Positions 1 to 8,948 are shown, counted from the first letter of the stretch. The stretch: 36,970 nucleotides of DNA from Methylacidiphilum sp. Yel (GCF_004421185.1 NZ_LXQB01000050.1:1-36970), one strand, 5' to 3'. The notes: generated by a model not told the origin, from the sequence alone. A program made the numbers and translations.

Positions 1-22
1 TGTCATACGTTTTTCTGATTCT

Positions 23-166
23 CTATATACTGATGATGAGACTTTTAAGCCTCTGAGCAATATCGCCAACAAGAACAGGACGCCTGTACTTCGGACACCA
101 TACAATATGGTAATTGCAGGAATATACAATATTTTTATTGGATTTCAATTGTTCTTTTCTGTTCAT
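23..166 (-). pseudogene. tnpA: IS200/IS605-family TnpA, N-terminal fragment with frame break
   Basis: Read on the minus strand from an ATG at 166, this open frame gives 47 residues and stops at a TAG at 23-25. It carries the typical N-terminus of a Y1 (HUH) single-strand transposase, including YHIVWCPKYRRPVLVG and a following helix (DIAQRLKSL). After the stop, a one-base shift reopens a plausible continuation (VYRESEKRMT) up to the window edge, so the gene appears frame-shifted. The HUH motif and the catalytic Tyr would lie beyond the edge and cannot be seen. It is too short to be active as it stands. The family call is confident; whether this is a true decay or a sequencing error cannot be settled here. 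Confidence 0.75.
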
Positions 167-208
167 ACATAATTATACTACACATAGCTATAATTTATCG
201 CCTTATAT

Positions 209-229
209 CCCCATGCCTGAAGGCAGGGG
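209..229. mobile_element. subterminal hairpin of the IS200/IS605 end
   Basis: CCCC-A-TGCC, loop TGAA, GGCA-GGGG forms a stem of eight pairs with one bulged A. It lies 43 bp upstream of the tnpA start, where the left-end imperfect palindrome of IS200/IS605 elements is expected; TnpA binds this hairpin as single-stranded DNA. The element boundary probably lies just to its right (about 230-245), before the lipoprotein gene ending at 266. The exact cleavage site was not determined. Confidence 0.6.
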
Positions 230-265
230 CATTACGGCGATGGATGGTAAAGCTAGAACAACTAC

Positions 266-838
266 CTACCACCATCCTTCTCCCCATCCTGTTGTCCATG
301 GTTCAAATCCAACCGGTTCCCATAAATTTTCTAGAATGGTTTTTGTGGGAACTTTTTGGGCATAAGGAGGGAGCGATTCTTTGGGCCATAGAAAAAACTC
401 TTCCCCTTCGACGATTAAATAATGTGGGGTCTCTATACTAGTTTTAAAGGGAGAGACGATCTTTCCAGCCACTGTAATCGTTTTGCCGGTTGAATAGACT
501 TTGGGATCGACTTTTCCTTTATACCATAAATAAAATTTTCCTTTGGAAGGAGATTGTACTATGGGCTTGTCTGTGGAGGGATCCAGAGGTTTTTGAATAA
601 TCAACATTAAGCTTTCTCCTTCATGGTTCATACATCGTTGGATGACTCCCCCTAAAAGAACGTTTTGACCGATGAATGCGCTAGGACGAGCTGACAGTAA
701 GGAAAATGAGGGCTGTTTGCTGGCTTTATGACGATAGGATCCTGTAATGGGGCTGATCGAACAGCCTCCAAGTAGGAAAAGGCTAAGAAAAAAAAATAAC
801 ATTTTTTTTGAATTGCCAATCAGAATATTCACTTTCAA
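266..838 (-). CDS. Slp-family outer-membrane lipoprotein
   Basis: This 190-residue protein has a lipoprotein signal: a hydrophobic stretch ending in a lipobox (LLGGC, Cys about residue 26), so it is probably lipidated and anchored in the outer membrane. The mature part has the order of conserved blocks of the Slp (starvation-inducible lipoprotein) family: a LGGVI block, a KPLDPSTDKP block, KGKFYLW, then VDPKVYSTGKTITVAGKI and a final LWP. The role of Slp is poorly understood; in Escherichia coli it is linked to stationary phase and acid stress, which would suit an acidophile. The far C-terminus is unusually rich in Trp and Gly. An in-frame ATG 12 codons downstream (802) would give a more typical short signal peptide and may be the real start. 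Divergent from aguB. Confidence 0.7.
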   Translation of the reverse strand: MKVNILIGNSKKMLFFFLSLFLLGGCSISPITGSYRHKASKQPSFSLLSARPSAFIGQNVLLGGVIQRCMNHEGESLMLIIQKPLDPSTDKPIVQSPSKGKFYLWYKGKVDPKVYSTGKTITVAGKIVSPFKTSIETPHYLIVEGEEFFLWPKESLPPYAQKVPTKTILENLWEPVGFEPWTTGWGEGWW

Positions 839-930
839 TAGAATAGAAATGTATGGTTAATGAAAGAGTTCATTGACATTTCATCGTTGGAAAGAAAACT
901 ATCAAAATGTTTTTAAAAAGAAAGATCTAA

Positions 931-1800
931 ATGGTAAGGGTAGCGCTTATTCAAAGCATTGGAGCTGTTGATCCGACTCAAGGACTGGCTCATCATTTGG
1001 AACTAATTAGCCAAGCTAAAGAACTTGGCGCAGAGATTATTTGTACTCAGGAACTTTTTAAAACTCGTTATTTTTGTAATCGAATTGATCCTGAATTTTT
1101 TAGTTGGGCTGAAGAAATCAATGGTCCTACCCTTCGATGCTTCATGGAAATTGCTAAAAAATTTAATGTTGTATTGATTGGATCGATCTTTGAAAAGCGG
1201 GCTGCTGGATTATATCACAATACGGCCATTGTAGTGGATGCGGATGGAAGCTATTTGGGCTGTTATAGAAAAGCGCATATTCCGGATGATCCAGGTTATT
1301 TTGAAAAGTACTATTTTGCAGCTGGAGAAAATGATTTTCCTGTTTTCCAGACCCGTTATGCAAGAATTGGGGTCTTAATTTGTTGGGATCAATGGTTCCC
1401 AGAAGCAGCCAGAATCGCTGCCTTAAAGGGGGCTCAGATCATTTTTTATCCTACAGCTATCGGTTGGCTTGTAGAAGAAAAAATGGCCTTTGGCCAAGAT
1501 CAGTTGACCGCTTGGCTAACTATTCAGCGAGCCCATGCCATTGCCAACGGAATTTTCGTAGCTTCCATTAATCGAACTGGGGTGGAAGGAGACGATAAAA
1601 GTCGCTGGATTGAGTTTTGGGGGAGAAGTTTTTTGATTGATCCCTTTGGTAGAATCATCAACCAAGCTGGAGAAAAAGAAGAAATTGTGGTTGGAGAACT
1701 GGATTTTAGCCTCATAGAGAAGACAAGAATAAATTGGCCCTTTTTACGTGATCGGAGGATCGACCTTTATGAACAGATCACTCGAAGATATTTTCCTTAA
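931..1800 (+). CDS. aguB: N-carbamoylputrescine amidase
   Basis: A 289-residue nitrilase-superfamily amidohydrolase. The catalytic triad is visible as Glu41 (CTQELF), Lys114 (YRKAHIPDDPGY) and Cys151 (GVLICWDQWFPE). The HIPDDPGYFEKYYF block and the length are typical of AguB, which hydrolyses N-carbamoylputrescine to putrescine, CO2 and ammonia. The next gene encodes agmatine deiminase, which makes its substrate, so the assignment is strong; beta-ureidopropionase is the main alternative by fold. A purine-rich stretch (AAAGAAAG) precedes the ATG. A TTGACA box at 873-878 could be its -35 element, but no good -10 follows. Cytoplasmic. Confidence 0.9.
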   Translation: MVRVALIQSIGAVDPTQGLAHHLELISQAKELGAEIICTQELFKTRYFCNRIDPEFFSWAEEINGPTLRCFMEIAKKFNVVLIGSIFEKRAAGLYHNTAIVVDADGSYLGCYRKAHIPDDPGYFEKYYFAAGENDFPVFQTRYARIGVLICWDQWFPEAARIAALKGAQIIFYPTAIGWLVEEKMAFGQDQLTAWLTIQRAHAIANGIFVASINRTGVEGDDKSRWIEFWGRSFLIDPFGRIINQAGEKEEIVVGELDFSLIEKTRINWPFLRDRRIDLYEQITRRYFP

Positions 1801-1823
1801 TTCTGTAGCTATTTGCTAGACCC

Positions 1824-2891
1824 ATGCAAACGACCTCTTTCAGAAATAAAAATTCTCCAACAGCTTCATTATTGCGCTTTATGTTCCCAGCCGAATGGGA
1901 AAGGCATAGAGCAACTTGGCTTACTTGGCCTAGAAAAGAAAGTATTAGCTTTCCAGGACTTTTCCAAGCAGCTGAAGAAATCTGGATTCAATTGGCATTG
2001 GCTATCTCTCAAGATGAGTTGGTGAGAATAAACGTGTTTGATAAAACGCAGTTTGTTGAGTTAGAAAATCTACTCAAAGAGCGGGGGGGAGAAATCAACA
2101 GAAAAATTTTTTTATACGAAAATCCCGCCTATGAACCATGGTGTCGGGATCATGGGCCGATTTTTGTACGCAACGAAGAGGAAATAGCGATTGTGGACTT
2201 TATTTATAATGCCTGGGGTGGAAAATATCCCCCCTATGATCTGGATGATCATGTTCCTGAAAGAATTGGGAAATACTTAGGTATGCGGGTTTTTTCCCCT
2301 GGGATTGTTGTAGAAGGAGGGGCTATTGATTCCAACGGCAATGGTGTGCTTCTTGCTTCTAGAAAAAGTATTGATAATCCCAATAGGAATCCTGGAGTTG
2401 GCCTAAAAGAAATCGAAAAGATATTTTATGAATTTCTTGGAATAGAGAAAGTTATTTGGCTAGAGGCCGAAATCATGGGGGATGATACCGATGGCCATGT
2501 AGATCAGTACAGCAGGTTTGTGAGTGTAAATACCATAGCTTGCGCATTTGAAAGAAATGCTTCGGATGGCAATTATCTCAGTCTTCGAAAGAATATCGAA
2601 CAATTAGCTAAAGAGTGTGATTACCACGGGAAGCTTTTTGAAATAGTCGAAGTGCCAATGCCCAACCCTGTCATAAGAAGTGGGATGAGATTGCCCGCTT
2701 CGTATTTAAATTTTTACCTGACAAATCATTCCCTCTTTGTTCCTACTTTTGAAGATCCAATGGATGAGATAGCCGAAGAAATTTTACAAGGTCTTTTTCC
2801 CGAAAGAAAAATTTGTCCTTTTTTTGCCAAAGATTTAGTTTGGGGTTTGGGAGCCATTCACTGTATAACTCAACAAGAACCTGGTTGGTAA
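1824..2891 (+). CDS. aguA: agmatine deiminase
   Basis: A porphyromonas-type peptidylarginine-deiminase-fold enzyme (up to 355 residues) that converts agmatine to N-carbamoylputrescine and ammonia. Visible hallmarks are PAEWERHRATWLTWP near the N-terminus, EPWCRDHGPIF, EGGAID, GDDTDGHVDQYSRFV and the C-terminal AIHCITQQEP with the catalytic Cys (Cys347 in this numbering). The first ATG gives an 18-residue extension over the usual family start; the ATG at 1881, just before PAEW, may be the true start. It begins 23 bp after aguB, so the two form an operon for putrescine synthesis from arginine via agmatine. No arginine decarboxylase lies in the window. Confidence 0.9.
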   Translation: MQTTSFRNKNSPTASLLRFMFPAEWERHRATWLTWPRKESISFPGLFQAAEEIWIQLALAISQDELVRINVFDKTQFVELENLLKERGGEINRKIFLYENPAYEPWCRDHGPIFVRNEEEIAIVDFIYNAWGGKYPPYDLDDHVPERIGKYLGMRVFSPGIVVEGGAIDSNGNGVLLASRKSIDNPNRNPGVGLKEIEKIFYEFLGIEKVIWLEAEIMGDDTDGHVDQYSRFVSVNTIACAFERNASDGNYLSLRKNIEQLAKECDYHGKLFEIVEVPMPNPVIRSGMRLPASYLNFYLTNHSLFVPTFEDPMDEIAEEILQGLFPERKICPFFAKDLVWGLGAIHCITQQEPGW

Positions 2892-2915
2892 GAAAGGATA
2901 GAAGAGAACCATAAC

Positions 2916-3467
2916 ATGATTTATCATCTTTCTTTGAAAGCTGTGGCCTTTGGCACCGGGTTCCTACATCTGCTTCTAGGGGCGATCGCTTTTTTATATC
3001 CCTCCTCTTTTTGTCGATTCCTTAAAAATTTTCCTAGAAATGATTTTCTAGGCAAGCTGCTAATGGGTACTTCGGTACTATGGGTCATAATCTTATTGGC
3101 GATTATGGATCTAGGTGAATATACCCAATATAGGATTTGGTTTATTCTTTTTGCTTTTATATTTGGGATACTGGTGATAGTGGCTATAGAGGACTTCATT
3201 TCCCTAAGGGCCTTGGCGCTTTTGCTTCTGTTAGGAGCAAATGTCATTTTAGATGGCACATTTTTAAGTATGCGAAGCTGGCGGATTCTACTTGTGCTCT
3301 TAGCTTACGGCTGGATAATTGTAGGAGTTTTATTCGTTGGTATGCCTTATCTGGCTAGGGATAAGATACTCTACTTCTGTTCTTCAGAAAGAAAGATCAA
3401 ATTGACTGCTCTTTTGATTCTCATGTTTGGCCTGGTATTATCTTTGCTTGGTTTTATCGATGCGTAA
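2916..3467 (+). CDS. six-helix integral membrane protein, function unknown
   Basis: A 183-residue, very hydrophobic protein with about five or six transmembrane segments (roughly residues 8-30, 45-65, 72-92, 96-112, 122-145 and 162-180). I do not recognise a named family. A purine-rich ribosome-binding region (AGGATAGAAGAG) precedes the ATG. Its stop codon overlaps the start of the next gene, a GT9 glycosyltransferase, so the two are likely translated together and may act together in envelope glycan assembly. That link is inference from position only. Confidence 0.6.
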   Translation: MIYHLSLKAVAFGTGFLHLLLGAIAFLYPSSFCRFLKNFPRNDFLGKLLMGTSVLWVIILLAIMDLGEYTQYRIWFILFAFIFGILVIVAIEDFISLRALALLLLLGANVILDGTFLSMRSWRILLVLLAYGWIIVGVLFVGMPYLARDKILYFCSSERKIKLTALLILMFGLVLSLLGFIDA

Positions 3468-4416
3468 ATTCTTTTCTAAAGACAGAATGCTGATCATCAG
3501 GGGTGGAGGCTTGGGGGATTTTATACAGACTTTACCGGCAATTTATATTTTAAAGAATCAGGTGCAACCTTCCAAGCTGGAGCTACTTGGTACTCCTAGA
3601 TTTGGAATTCTAGGAGAAAATCGATACTATTTTGATAAGGTTTATGATATAGGAGCTGCTTTTTTTACCCCTCTTTTTTCTCAAGATCTCATCCCCAGAT
3701 TAGCCCTTAGAGACTATTTTGCATCAGTTGACATTGTCCTCTGTTATACCCCTGATGAACAAGGGATTTTGAGAAAAAATCTCTATGCTTTAGGAGTTAA
3801 AAAAGTAATTTACTGCCCCCCTTTTAGGGGCGTAGGAAATGTTGTGGAATGGCTTGCTAAGCCCATTATGGAATTAGGCATCATAAATTCTTTAGACTGT
3901 CTGCCTCCACCAAGGATTTTTCTCTCTAAAGAGGATGTAGAAAAGGCATTAGGCTTATTATGTGGTATAGAAAAGGAGAAAGTAAAAATAGCTATTCATC
4001 CTGGAAGTGGAAACCAGAAAAAATGTTGGCCAGTAGAAAATTGGGTCTCTTTTTGTCAGCGCATACAAAAAATGGGCTATCGTCTTATCCTGATCATGGG
4101 GCCAGCTGAAATGGAAAGAAAAGAGTTAAATGAGATTCCAGCCGATCTAAGAATAATAAATCAAGATCTTCCTTCTGTGGGTGCGATCCTCAAATTGTCT
4201 AACTTGTTCTGTGGGCATGATAGTGGTATAACGCAGTTGGCTATGGCTGTTGGGTGTCCTTCGATTGTTTTATTTGGTCCTACTGACCCTACTATTTGGA
4301 TGTACCCAAGATTAGACAAAAGATTCAAAATATTGTGGAATAAGGACAAAAGACTAACATTTAGCGTAGATGAAGTTTTTAGTTGTTTTTTGAAATGTTT
4401 AAAAGAAGGTATTTAA
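3460..4416 (+). CDS. glycosyltransferase family 9 (heptosyltransferase-like)
   Basis: A 318-residue GT9 (ADP-heptose:LPS heptosyltransferase-like) enzyme. The N-terminal domain starts with a glycine-rich loop (RGGGLGDFIQTLPA); the C-terminal domain holds the nucleotide-sugar block IHPGSGNQKKCWP and later CGHDSGITQLAMAVGCPSIVLFGPTDP. These are the standard positions of the acceptor loop and the donor-binding segments. The ATG at 3460 overlaps the stop of the preceding membrane-protein gene and is preferred over an upstream TTG at 3427, which would extend into that gene. It ends one base before the cysteine desulfurase start. It probably adds a sugar to lipopolysaccharide core or a related glycan; the acceptor is unknown. 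Confidence 0.8.
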   Translation: MRKFFSKDRMLIIRGGGLGDFIQTLPAIYILKNQVQPSKLELLGTPRFGILGENRYYFDKVYDIGAAFFTPLFSQDLIPRLALRDYFASVDIVLCYTPDEQGILRKNLYALGVKKVIYCPPFRGVGNVVEWLAKPIMELGIINSLDCLPPPRIFLSKEDVEKALGLLCGIEKEKVKIAIHPGSGNQKKCWPVENWVSFCQRIQKMGYRLILIMGPAEMERKELNEIPADLRIINQDLPSVGAILKLSNLFCGHDSGITQLAMAVGCPSIVLFGPTDPTIWMYPRLDKRFKILWNKDKRLTFSVDEVFSCFLKCLKEGI

Positions 4417-4417
4417 C

Positions 4418-5572
4418 ATGACCCGATTCATATACTTGGATAACAATGCGACTACACCTGTTGATCCTGAAGTCCTTAAGGAAATGGTTCCCTTTTTTTC
4501 TGTCTACTATGGGAATCCTTCCAGTCCTTATCGACTTGGTCAGGAAGCCAAGCAGTATGTAAAAAAATCAAGGATTGCTCTTGCCCGGTTTTTAGGTTGC
4601 GAAGAAGAAGAAATTGTTTTCACTAGCTGTGGGACTGAATCAAATAATGCTGCGATTTTGTCTGCGCTTCGAACAACAGGGAAAAAAAGAGTCATTACGA
4701 CGGCCACCGAACATTCTGCCATTTATGAGTTATGCGTTGACTTGGAGAAAAGAGGGTTTGAAGTTCTGAGAATCGGTGTGAATGCATCTGGTTTATTAAA
4801 GCTGGAAGAGATAGAAAAACATCTGACTGCGGATACAGCTATTGTCTCTGTTATGTGGGCCAATAACGAGACCGGTGTGGTTTTTCCTATCGAGCAAATC
4901 GCAGCAATGTGTCAAGAAAAAGGGGTGTTATTTCATACCGATGCGGTGCAGGCGATTGGGAAAATTCCGATTGATCTATCCCAGATCCCCGTTGATTTTC
5001 TTTCTTTGACTGGTCATAAGTTTTATGCACCAAAAGGGATTGGTGCCTTGTTCATTCGTAAAGGAAAACAGTTTGAACCTTTTATGCGAGGCGGATCTCA
5101 AGAGATGCATCGTCGTGCTGGAACAGAAAATGTCCCGGCTATTATTGGAATGGGCAAAGCTATAGAGATCCTCTCTCAGAACATGGAAGAAGATAATAAG
5201 CGAATTTTACAGCTAAGGAATCTTTTAGAGTCGAGGATCTTAGAAGAAATTCCTTTTACAAAAGTCAATGGTGATAAAGAGCATAGAATTGTTAATACGA
5301 CAAATATCTTTTTTGAGGGCGTAGATTCAGAAACTCTTCTTTTTGATCTTGACCAAAAAGGCATATATGCCTCTGGTGGATCGGCTTGCACAACAGGTTC
5401 ATTGAAGCCATCTAGGGTATTGACGGCCATGGGTCTAAATCCTATAGAAGCCAAATCAAGTATTCGTTTTTCCTTAGGAAGGTATAATACTGAAGAAGAG
5501 ATTCATAGAGCTGTTGACGAGATTAAAAAGTCTGTGGAAAAAATAAGAAAAAAATTACCGAAGTCTTCGTAG
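4418..5572 (+). CDS. nifS: cysteine desulfurase, NifS/IscS type
   Basis: A 384-residue PLP enzyme that takes sulfur from L-cysteine and hands it on as a protein persulfide. The N-terminus (YLDNNATTPVDPEVL) and GNPSS are diagnostic. His99 (TEHS), the PLP lysine Lys201 (TGHKFYAPKG) and the sulfur-carrying Cys324 (GGSACTTGSLKPSRV) are all present. The loop around Cys324 is of the long, group I type. No iscU or iscA neighbour is present; instead it sits upstream of mobA, mobB and moeA, and fdhD lies 10 kb away. In E. coli IscS supplies sulfur to FdhD, so a role in molybdenum cofactor sulfuration is plausible, but a general Fe-S role cannot be excluded. Confidence 0.9.
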   Translation: MTRFIYLDNNATTPVDPEVLKEMVPFFSVYYGNPSSPYRLGQEAKQYVKKSRIALARFLGCEEEEIVFTSCGTESNNAAILSALRTTGKKRVITTATEHSAIYELCVDLEKRGFEVLRIGVNASGLLKLEEIEKHLTADTAIVSVMWANNETGVVFPIEQIAAMCQEKGVLFHTDAVQAIGKIPIDLSQIPVDFLSLTGHKFYAPKGIGALFIRKGKQFEPFMRGGSQEMHRRAGTENVPAIIGMGKAIEILSQNMEEDNKRILQLRNLLESRILEEIPFTKVNGDKEHRIVNTTNIFFEGVDSETLLFDLDQKGIYASGGSACTTGSLKPSRVLTAMGLNPIEAKSSIRFSLGRYNTEEEIHRAVDEIKKSVEKIRKKLPKSS

Positions 5573-5747
5573 TTCATCTTTTTTTCTTAAGCAATGGCTT
5601 TTTTAATCATTGGAAACATCCTTTCAAACCATTGTGAGAGGTTGCTAGAATGCCTGTGTCTTTTGGGGATGGGGGAGTATGCCCCAGCTATCAAAAAAGT
5701 TGGATGATAATGTAAAATATTTATATAAACTTATTTAGTAGGATTTC

Positions 5748-6920
5748 ATGCTAAAATGTTCGATAGAAGATATTCTTTCCATAGAAAATTTAAGAAACAC
5801 GCTTTTTCCGGTAACTCGCAATAGAGTTTTCATGGCTCATGCGGCCGTTTCGCCTTTGCCCGCTCCTTCGGCAGAAAAGATATCGGCAGCCGCATTTGAT
5901 GCTTCGGATTGGAGCCAAGAAACAGAATCATTTTTTGAAACCATTACAAAAGCCAGAGAAACCGCTGCTAAATTGATCAATGCTAAGCCCTCCGAAATAG
6001 CTTTACTAGGCCCTACCGCTCTTGGACTTAATTTGGTAGCCAATGGTATCCCATGGAAACCAGGGGATGAAGTTGTCTATTATCCAGATGATTATCCGAC
6101 CAATGTCTATCCATGGAAAAATCTTGAAAAATTTGGGGTTAAAACCGTTCCTTTATGTCCTGAAGAACCAGGCAAAATAACCTTGTCTCTGCTTTTGAGT
6201 GTCCTTAGCTCCAAAACAAAGCTTGTGGCCCTTGCTAGTTGTCATTATCTTTCAGGTTATCTTTTGGATTACAAAGAAATTGGCAAAGCACTTCATGAGA
6301 GAGGCATTTTATTTAGTTTAGATGGGATACAGTCCTTAGGCATTTCAACTATGGACTCTGAATATTTTGATTTTCTCAGTGCTGATTCTCATAAGTGGCT
6401 TCTAGGTCCTCTGGGAGCAGGGATATTCTATTGCAAAGAATCCTTACAGGATTACCTAGCTCCTTCTTTGCTTGGTGCATGGAATGTCAAGTCCCCCCAT
6501 TTTATTGCCCAGGAAACTATGGAATTAGAAAAAGGAGCTCGACGCTATGAAAGTGGGGCTCTCTATGCTTTAGGCATTATTGGAATGGAGGCTTCGATGG
6601 ATCTGTTGCTTGCAGTTGGTATAGATAAAATCAGAGAAAGGATTCTTTTTCTGCATCAGTATCTTAGAGAAAGTCTAAATCGAATTGGTTGGAAATGCTT
6701 GTCAGACGATTTTCCCCTTGAGCGATGTTCTGGAATAGTTTCTGCAACTGCAGCTGGAGTTGATCCTACAGAACTGCTTGCCAAATTAAAATCCCAAGGA
6801 ATAATAATTTCTTTTCGGATGGATAGGAATAAAAATTGGTATATTCGGTTTTCTCCACACTTTTATAACACCGAAGAGGAGATTAATAGAGCCATTGAAA
6901 TCTTATCCCATAAGGACTGA
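5748..6920 (+). CDS. class V aminotransferase-fold PLP enzyme lacking the desulfurase Cys
   Basis: A 390-residue fold-type I PLP protein related to SufS, isopenicillin-N epimerase and kynureninase-like enzymes. The PLP lysine is Lys216 in SADSHKWLLGPLG, preceded by the cofactor-binding Asp in FSLDGIQSLG. The Cys-containing loop that SufS uses as sulfur carrier is not seen; the C-terminal end reads straight into the IRFSPHFYNTEEEI block. It is therefore more likely an epimerase, lyase or aminotransferase than a desulfurase. The substrate is unknown. A 175-bp gap with its own promoter space separates it from nifS; the PHP gene follows after 27 bp, suggesting a shared transcript. Confidence 0.75.
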   Translation: MLKCSIEDILSIENLRNTLFPVTRNRVFMAHAAVSPLPAPSAEKISAAAFDASDWSQETESFFETITKARETAAKLINAKPSEIALLGPTALGLNLVANGIPWKPGDEVVYYPDDYPTNVYPWKNLEKFGVKTVPLCPEEPGKITLSLLLSVLSSKTKLVALASCHYLSGYLLDYKEIGKALHERGILFSLDGIQSLGISTMDSEYFDFLSADSHKWLLGPLGAGIFYCKESLQDYLAPSLLGAWNVKSPHFIAQETMELEKGARRYESGALYALGIIGMEASMDLLLAVGIDKIRERILFLHQYLRESLNRIGWKCLSDDFPLERCSGIVSATAAGVDPTELLAKLKSQGIIISFRMDRNKNWYIRFSPHFYNTEEEINRAIEILSHKD

Positions 6921-6947
6921 GATTTCCTTTTGTATTGGAAAAAGATT

Positions 6948-7739
6948 ATGCTTTTTGACTATCATCTTCATACTCCACTGTGTGGCCATGCTGTTGGAGA
7001 ACCGTCGGAGTATGTTAAAGTGGCGATAGAAAAGGGACTAATCGAAGTGGGATTTGCTGATCATAATCCTATGCCACATTATTTCGATGACTGGAGAATG
7101 TCTCTTGACCAGCTCGATGAATATTTCCAACTGATTGAAGAAACAAGAAAAAAATTTCCAAATTATCCTATTAGACTTGGATTAGAGTGTGATTTTCTTT
7201 TGGGTTATGAAAAGCATATTCAGTTTTTATCGACTTTAGCTCCCTGGGACTATCTTATAGGCTCCATCCACTACATTTCCAAGGATTGGGACATTGATAA
7301 TCCCTCAAAATTAAATAAATGGGATGAATATTCAGTGGAAGCCGTCTGGACCGAATATTTTTCTTTGTATACAAAGATGGCTTGTTCAGGGCTTTTCGAT
7401 TTTTTAGCACATCCTGACTTGGTAAAAAAATTTAACCGGAAACCCCAACAAGATCTTTCTTCTTTTTACAAAGAAGCGCTTAATGCGATGGCTGATCATC
7501 ATCTTGCTTTTGAAATTAATACGGCAGGTCTCAGAAAGCCAGTTCAAGAAATCTATCCAGAAAAACGCTTTCTAGAAATGGCTTATGAAAAAAAAATTCC
7601 TATTTTAATTAGTTCTGATGCCCATAGTCCTGCCGAAGTCGGCAGTGACTTTGATAAAGCTCTTTGCCTAGTCAAAGAGGTCGGTTATAGGGAGCTAACG
7701 CGATTCAATTCAAGGAAAAAAGTCCTTTATCCTTTGTAA
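6948..7739 (+). CDS. PHP-domain phosphatase, histidinol-phosphatase-like (HisJ/HisK family)
   Basis: A 263-residue PHP protein. The metal-binding signature DYHLHTPLCGHA opens the protein, followed by FADHNP, GLECDFL, GSIHYI, FLAHPDLVKKF, FEINTAG and the final ISSDAHSP. All metal-ligand blocks of the polymerase-and-histidinol-phosphatase fold are intact, and the spacing matches stand-alone histidinol-phosphate phosphatases (histidine pathway, L-histidinol phosphate to L-histidinol). The ATG at 6948 is chosen over an upstream TTG at 6930 because the family starts just before DYHLH. No other his genes are nearby, so a different phosphoester substrate remains possible. Confidence 0.8.
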   Translation: MLFDYHLHTPLCGHAVGEPSEYVKVAIEKGLIEVGFADHNPMPHYFDDWRMSLDQLDEYFQLIEETRKKFPNYPIRLGLECDFLLGYEKHIQFLSTLAPWDYLIGSIHYISKDWDIDNPSKLNKWDEYSVEAVWTEYFSLYTKMACSGLFDFLAHPDLVKKFNRKPQQDLSSFYKEALNAMADHHLAFEINTAGLRKPVQEIYPEKRFLEMAYEKKIPILISSDAHSPAEVGSDFDKALCLVKEVGYRELTRFNSRKKVLYPL

Positions 7740-7746
7740 AAAAAAG

Positions 7747-8394
7747 ATGCAAATTGACAGGATGCGTCCGCCACAAGCCACTGGCTTTAGTCATGGGGAG
7801 GTTCAGATCGATGGTGTCATTCTTTGCGGAGGGCAAGGCAAACGGATGGGGGGAAAACAAAAGGGGCTTTTCCTGCTTAAAGGAAAACCGTTATTTGTCT
7901 ATGCTGCTGAAAAACTCGCACCACGGGTAAAAACTCTTTGGATCAGTGCCAATCGTTTTCTCGATGAATATGCTAAATATGGATGGCCTGTTATAAAAGA
8001 CTGTGTAGAAAATCTGGGACCGCTAGGAGGGATCTATTCAGTTCTTTTGAATATACAAAGTTCTTTGTTGTTAGTTCTCCCCTGTGATTGTCCTTTTTTT
8101 GAAATTGGATGGGAAAGAGTCCTTCTGGAAAAACTCCTTTCTTCTTCTGCTTCGGTTGCCTATATTTCGGATGGACAAAAAGAACAGTTTCTTTTTGCTC
8201 TTTTTAAAAAATCCGCATTGTCACAGCTAGAAGAATATCTGCTTTCAGGACAGCGACAAGTTGAAGGTTTTTATCGAAAGGTCGCAGCACTTAAAGTGGA
8301 TTGGGCTGATGCATCGCAAAGATTTTTTAACATTAATACTCTTGAAGCATTTGAGGAAGCCAATAAGATGTTTGATTGGATAGATAAAAGCTAA
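7747..8394 (+). CDS. mobA: molybdenum cofactor guanylyltransferase
   Basis: A 215-residue nucleotidyltransferase that joins GMP to molybdopterin to give the MGD form of the cofactor. The GTP-binding signature LCGGQGKRMGGKQKG lies at residues 27-40, followed by ISANR, a GPLGGIYSVL block and LPCDCPFF with the Mg-binding Asp. The protein has about 22 extra residues before the core, and a start inside this stretch is possible. It begins 7 bp after the PHP gene and is 4 bp from mobB; with moeA it forms a late-stage cofactor cluster. MGD is the form needed by DMSO-reductase-family enzymes such as formate dehydrogenase. Confidence 0.9.
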   Translation: MQIDRMRPPQATGFSHGEVQIDGVILCGGQGKRMGGKQKGLFLLKGKPLFVYAAEKLAPRVKTLWISANRFLDEYAKYGWPVIKDCVENLGPLGGIYSVLLNIQSSLLLVLPCDCPFFEIGWERVLLEKLLSSSASVAYISDGQKEQFLFALFKKSALSQLEEYLLSGQRQVEGFYRKVAALKVDWADASQRFFNINTLEAFEEANKMFDWIDKS

Positions 8395-8398
8395 GTGA

Positions 8399-8932
8399 AT
8401 GCAAAAACAAGCTATAGCTATTGTTGGCTTTATAGGGAGAAGCGGTTGTGGGAAAACAACACTAATATGTAAACTTATTGCATTGCTTACTTCTAAAGGC
8501 TATAAAGTTGGGGCTTTAAAGCATACCCATAAAGGATTTCAAATGGATTGTCCTGGAAAAGATAGTTTTAAGTTTAAAGAGTCTGGAGCTTCAAGCGTCT
8601 GCATCATTTCGGAAAAGCAAGCGGCAATGATTGTGGATTGTGAGTGTTCTCAACAAATGGTTCTCAATGCATTTTTTGATCTGATGCGATCTTTTAGCTA
8701 TCATTTTATCTTGATCGAAGGTTTTAAGAAGGATCCATTCCCGAAGTTTTGTTTTATCGATAGGATTGAACAAGGGGAAGAAGTGTTGCAAGAAACAGAT
8801 AATTGCCTTGGATTCATTACAGGACAAAGAGCACCGGTAAGTTCTTACAAAAACTTACCCGTTTTTTTTAGAGACGATGCAACGGCTATAAGTTCTTTTT
8901 TGTTAGATACCAGACTTCCTTTAGGTAGTTGA
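8399..8932 (+). CDS. mobB: molybdopterin-guanine dinucleotide biosynthesis adaptor protein
   Basis: A 177-residue P-loop GTPase-like protein. The Walker A motif GRSGCGKT (residues 13-20) is complete and is followed by the MobB-typical [16 protein letters not shown] block and a later [12 protein letters not shown] block. MobB binds GTP and MobA and helps, but is not essential for, MGD formation. It sits between mobA and moeA with short gaps, all on the same strand. Confidence 0.9.
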   Translation: MQKQAIAIVGFIGRSGCGKTTLICKLIALLTSKGYKVGALKHTHKGFQMDCPGKDSFKFKESGASSVCIISEKQAAMIVDCECSQQMVLNAFFDLMRSFSYHFILIEGFKKDPFPKFCFIDRIEQGEEVLQETDNCLGFITGQRAPVSSYKNLPVFFRDDATAISSFLLDTRLPLGS

Positions 8933-8948
8933 AAGAAAACAAAAATTA

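Noticed and set aside
299-309. GGTTCAAATCC, resembling a tRNA T-loop
   Set aside because: The flanks do not form a T-stem, no acceptor or anticodon stem is present, and the site lies inside the lipoprotein gene.
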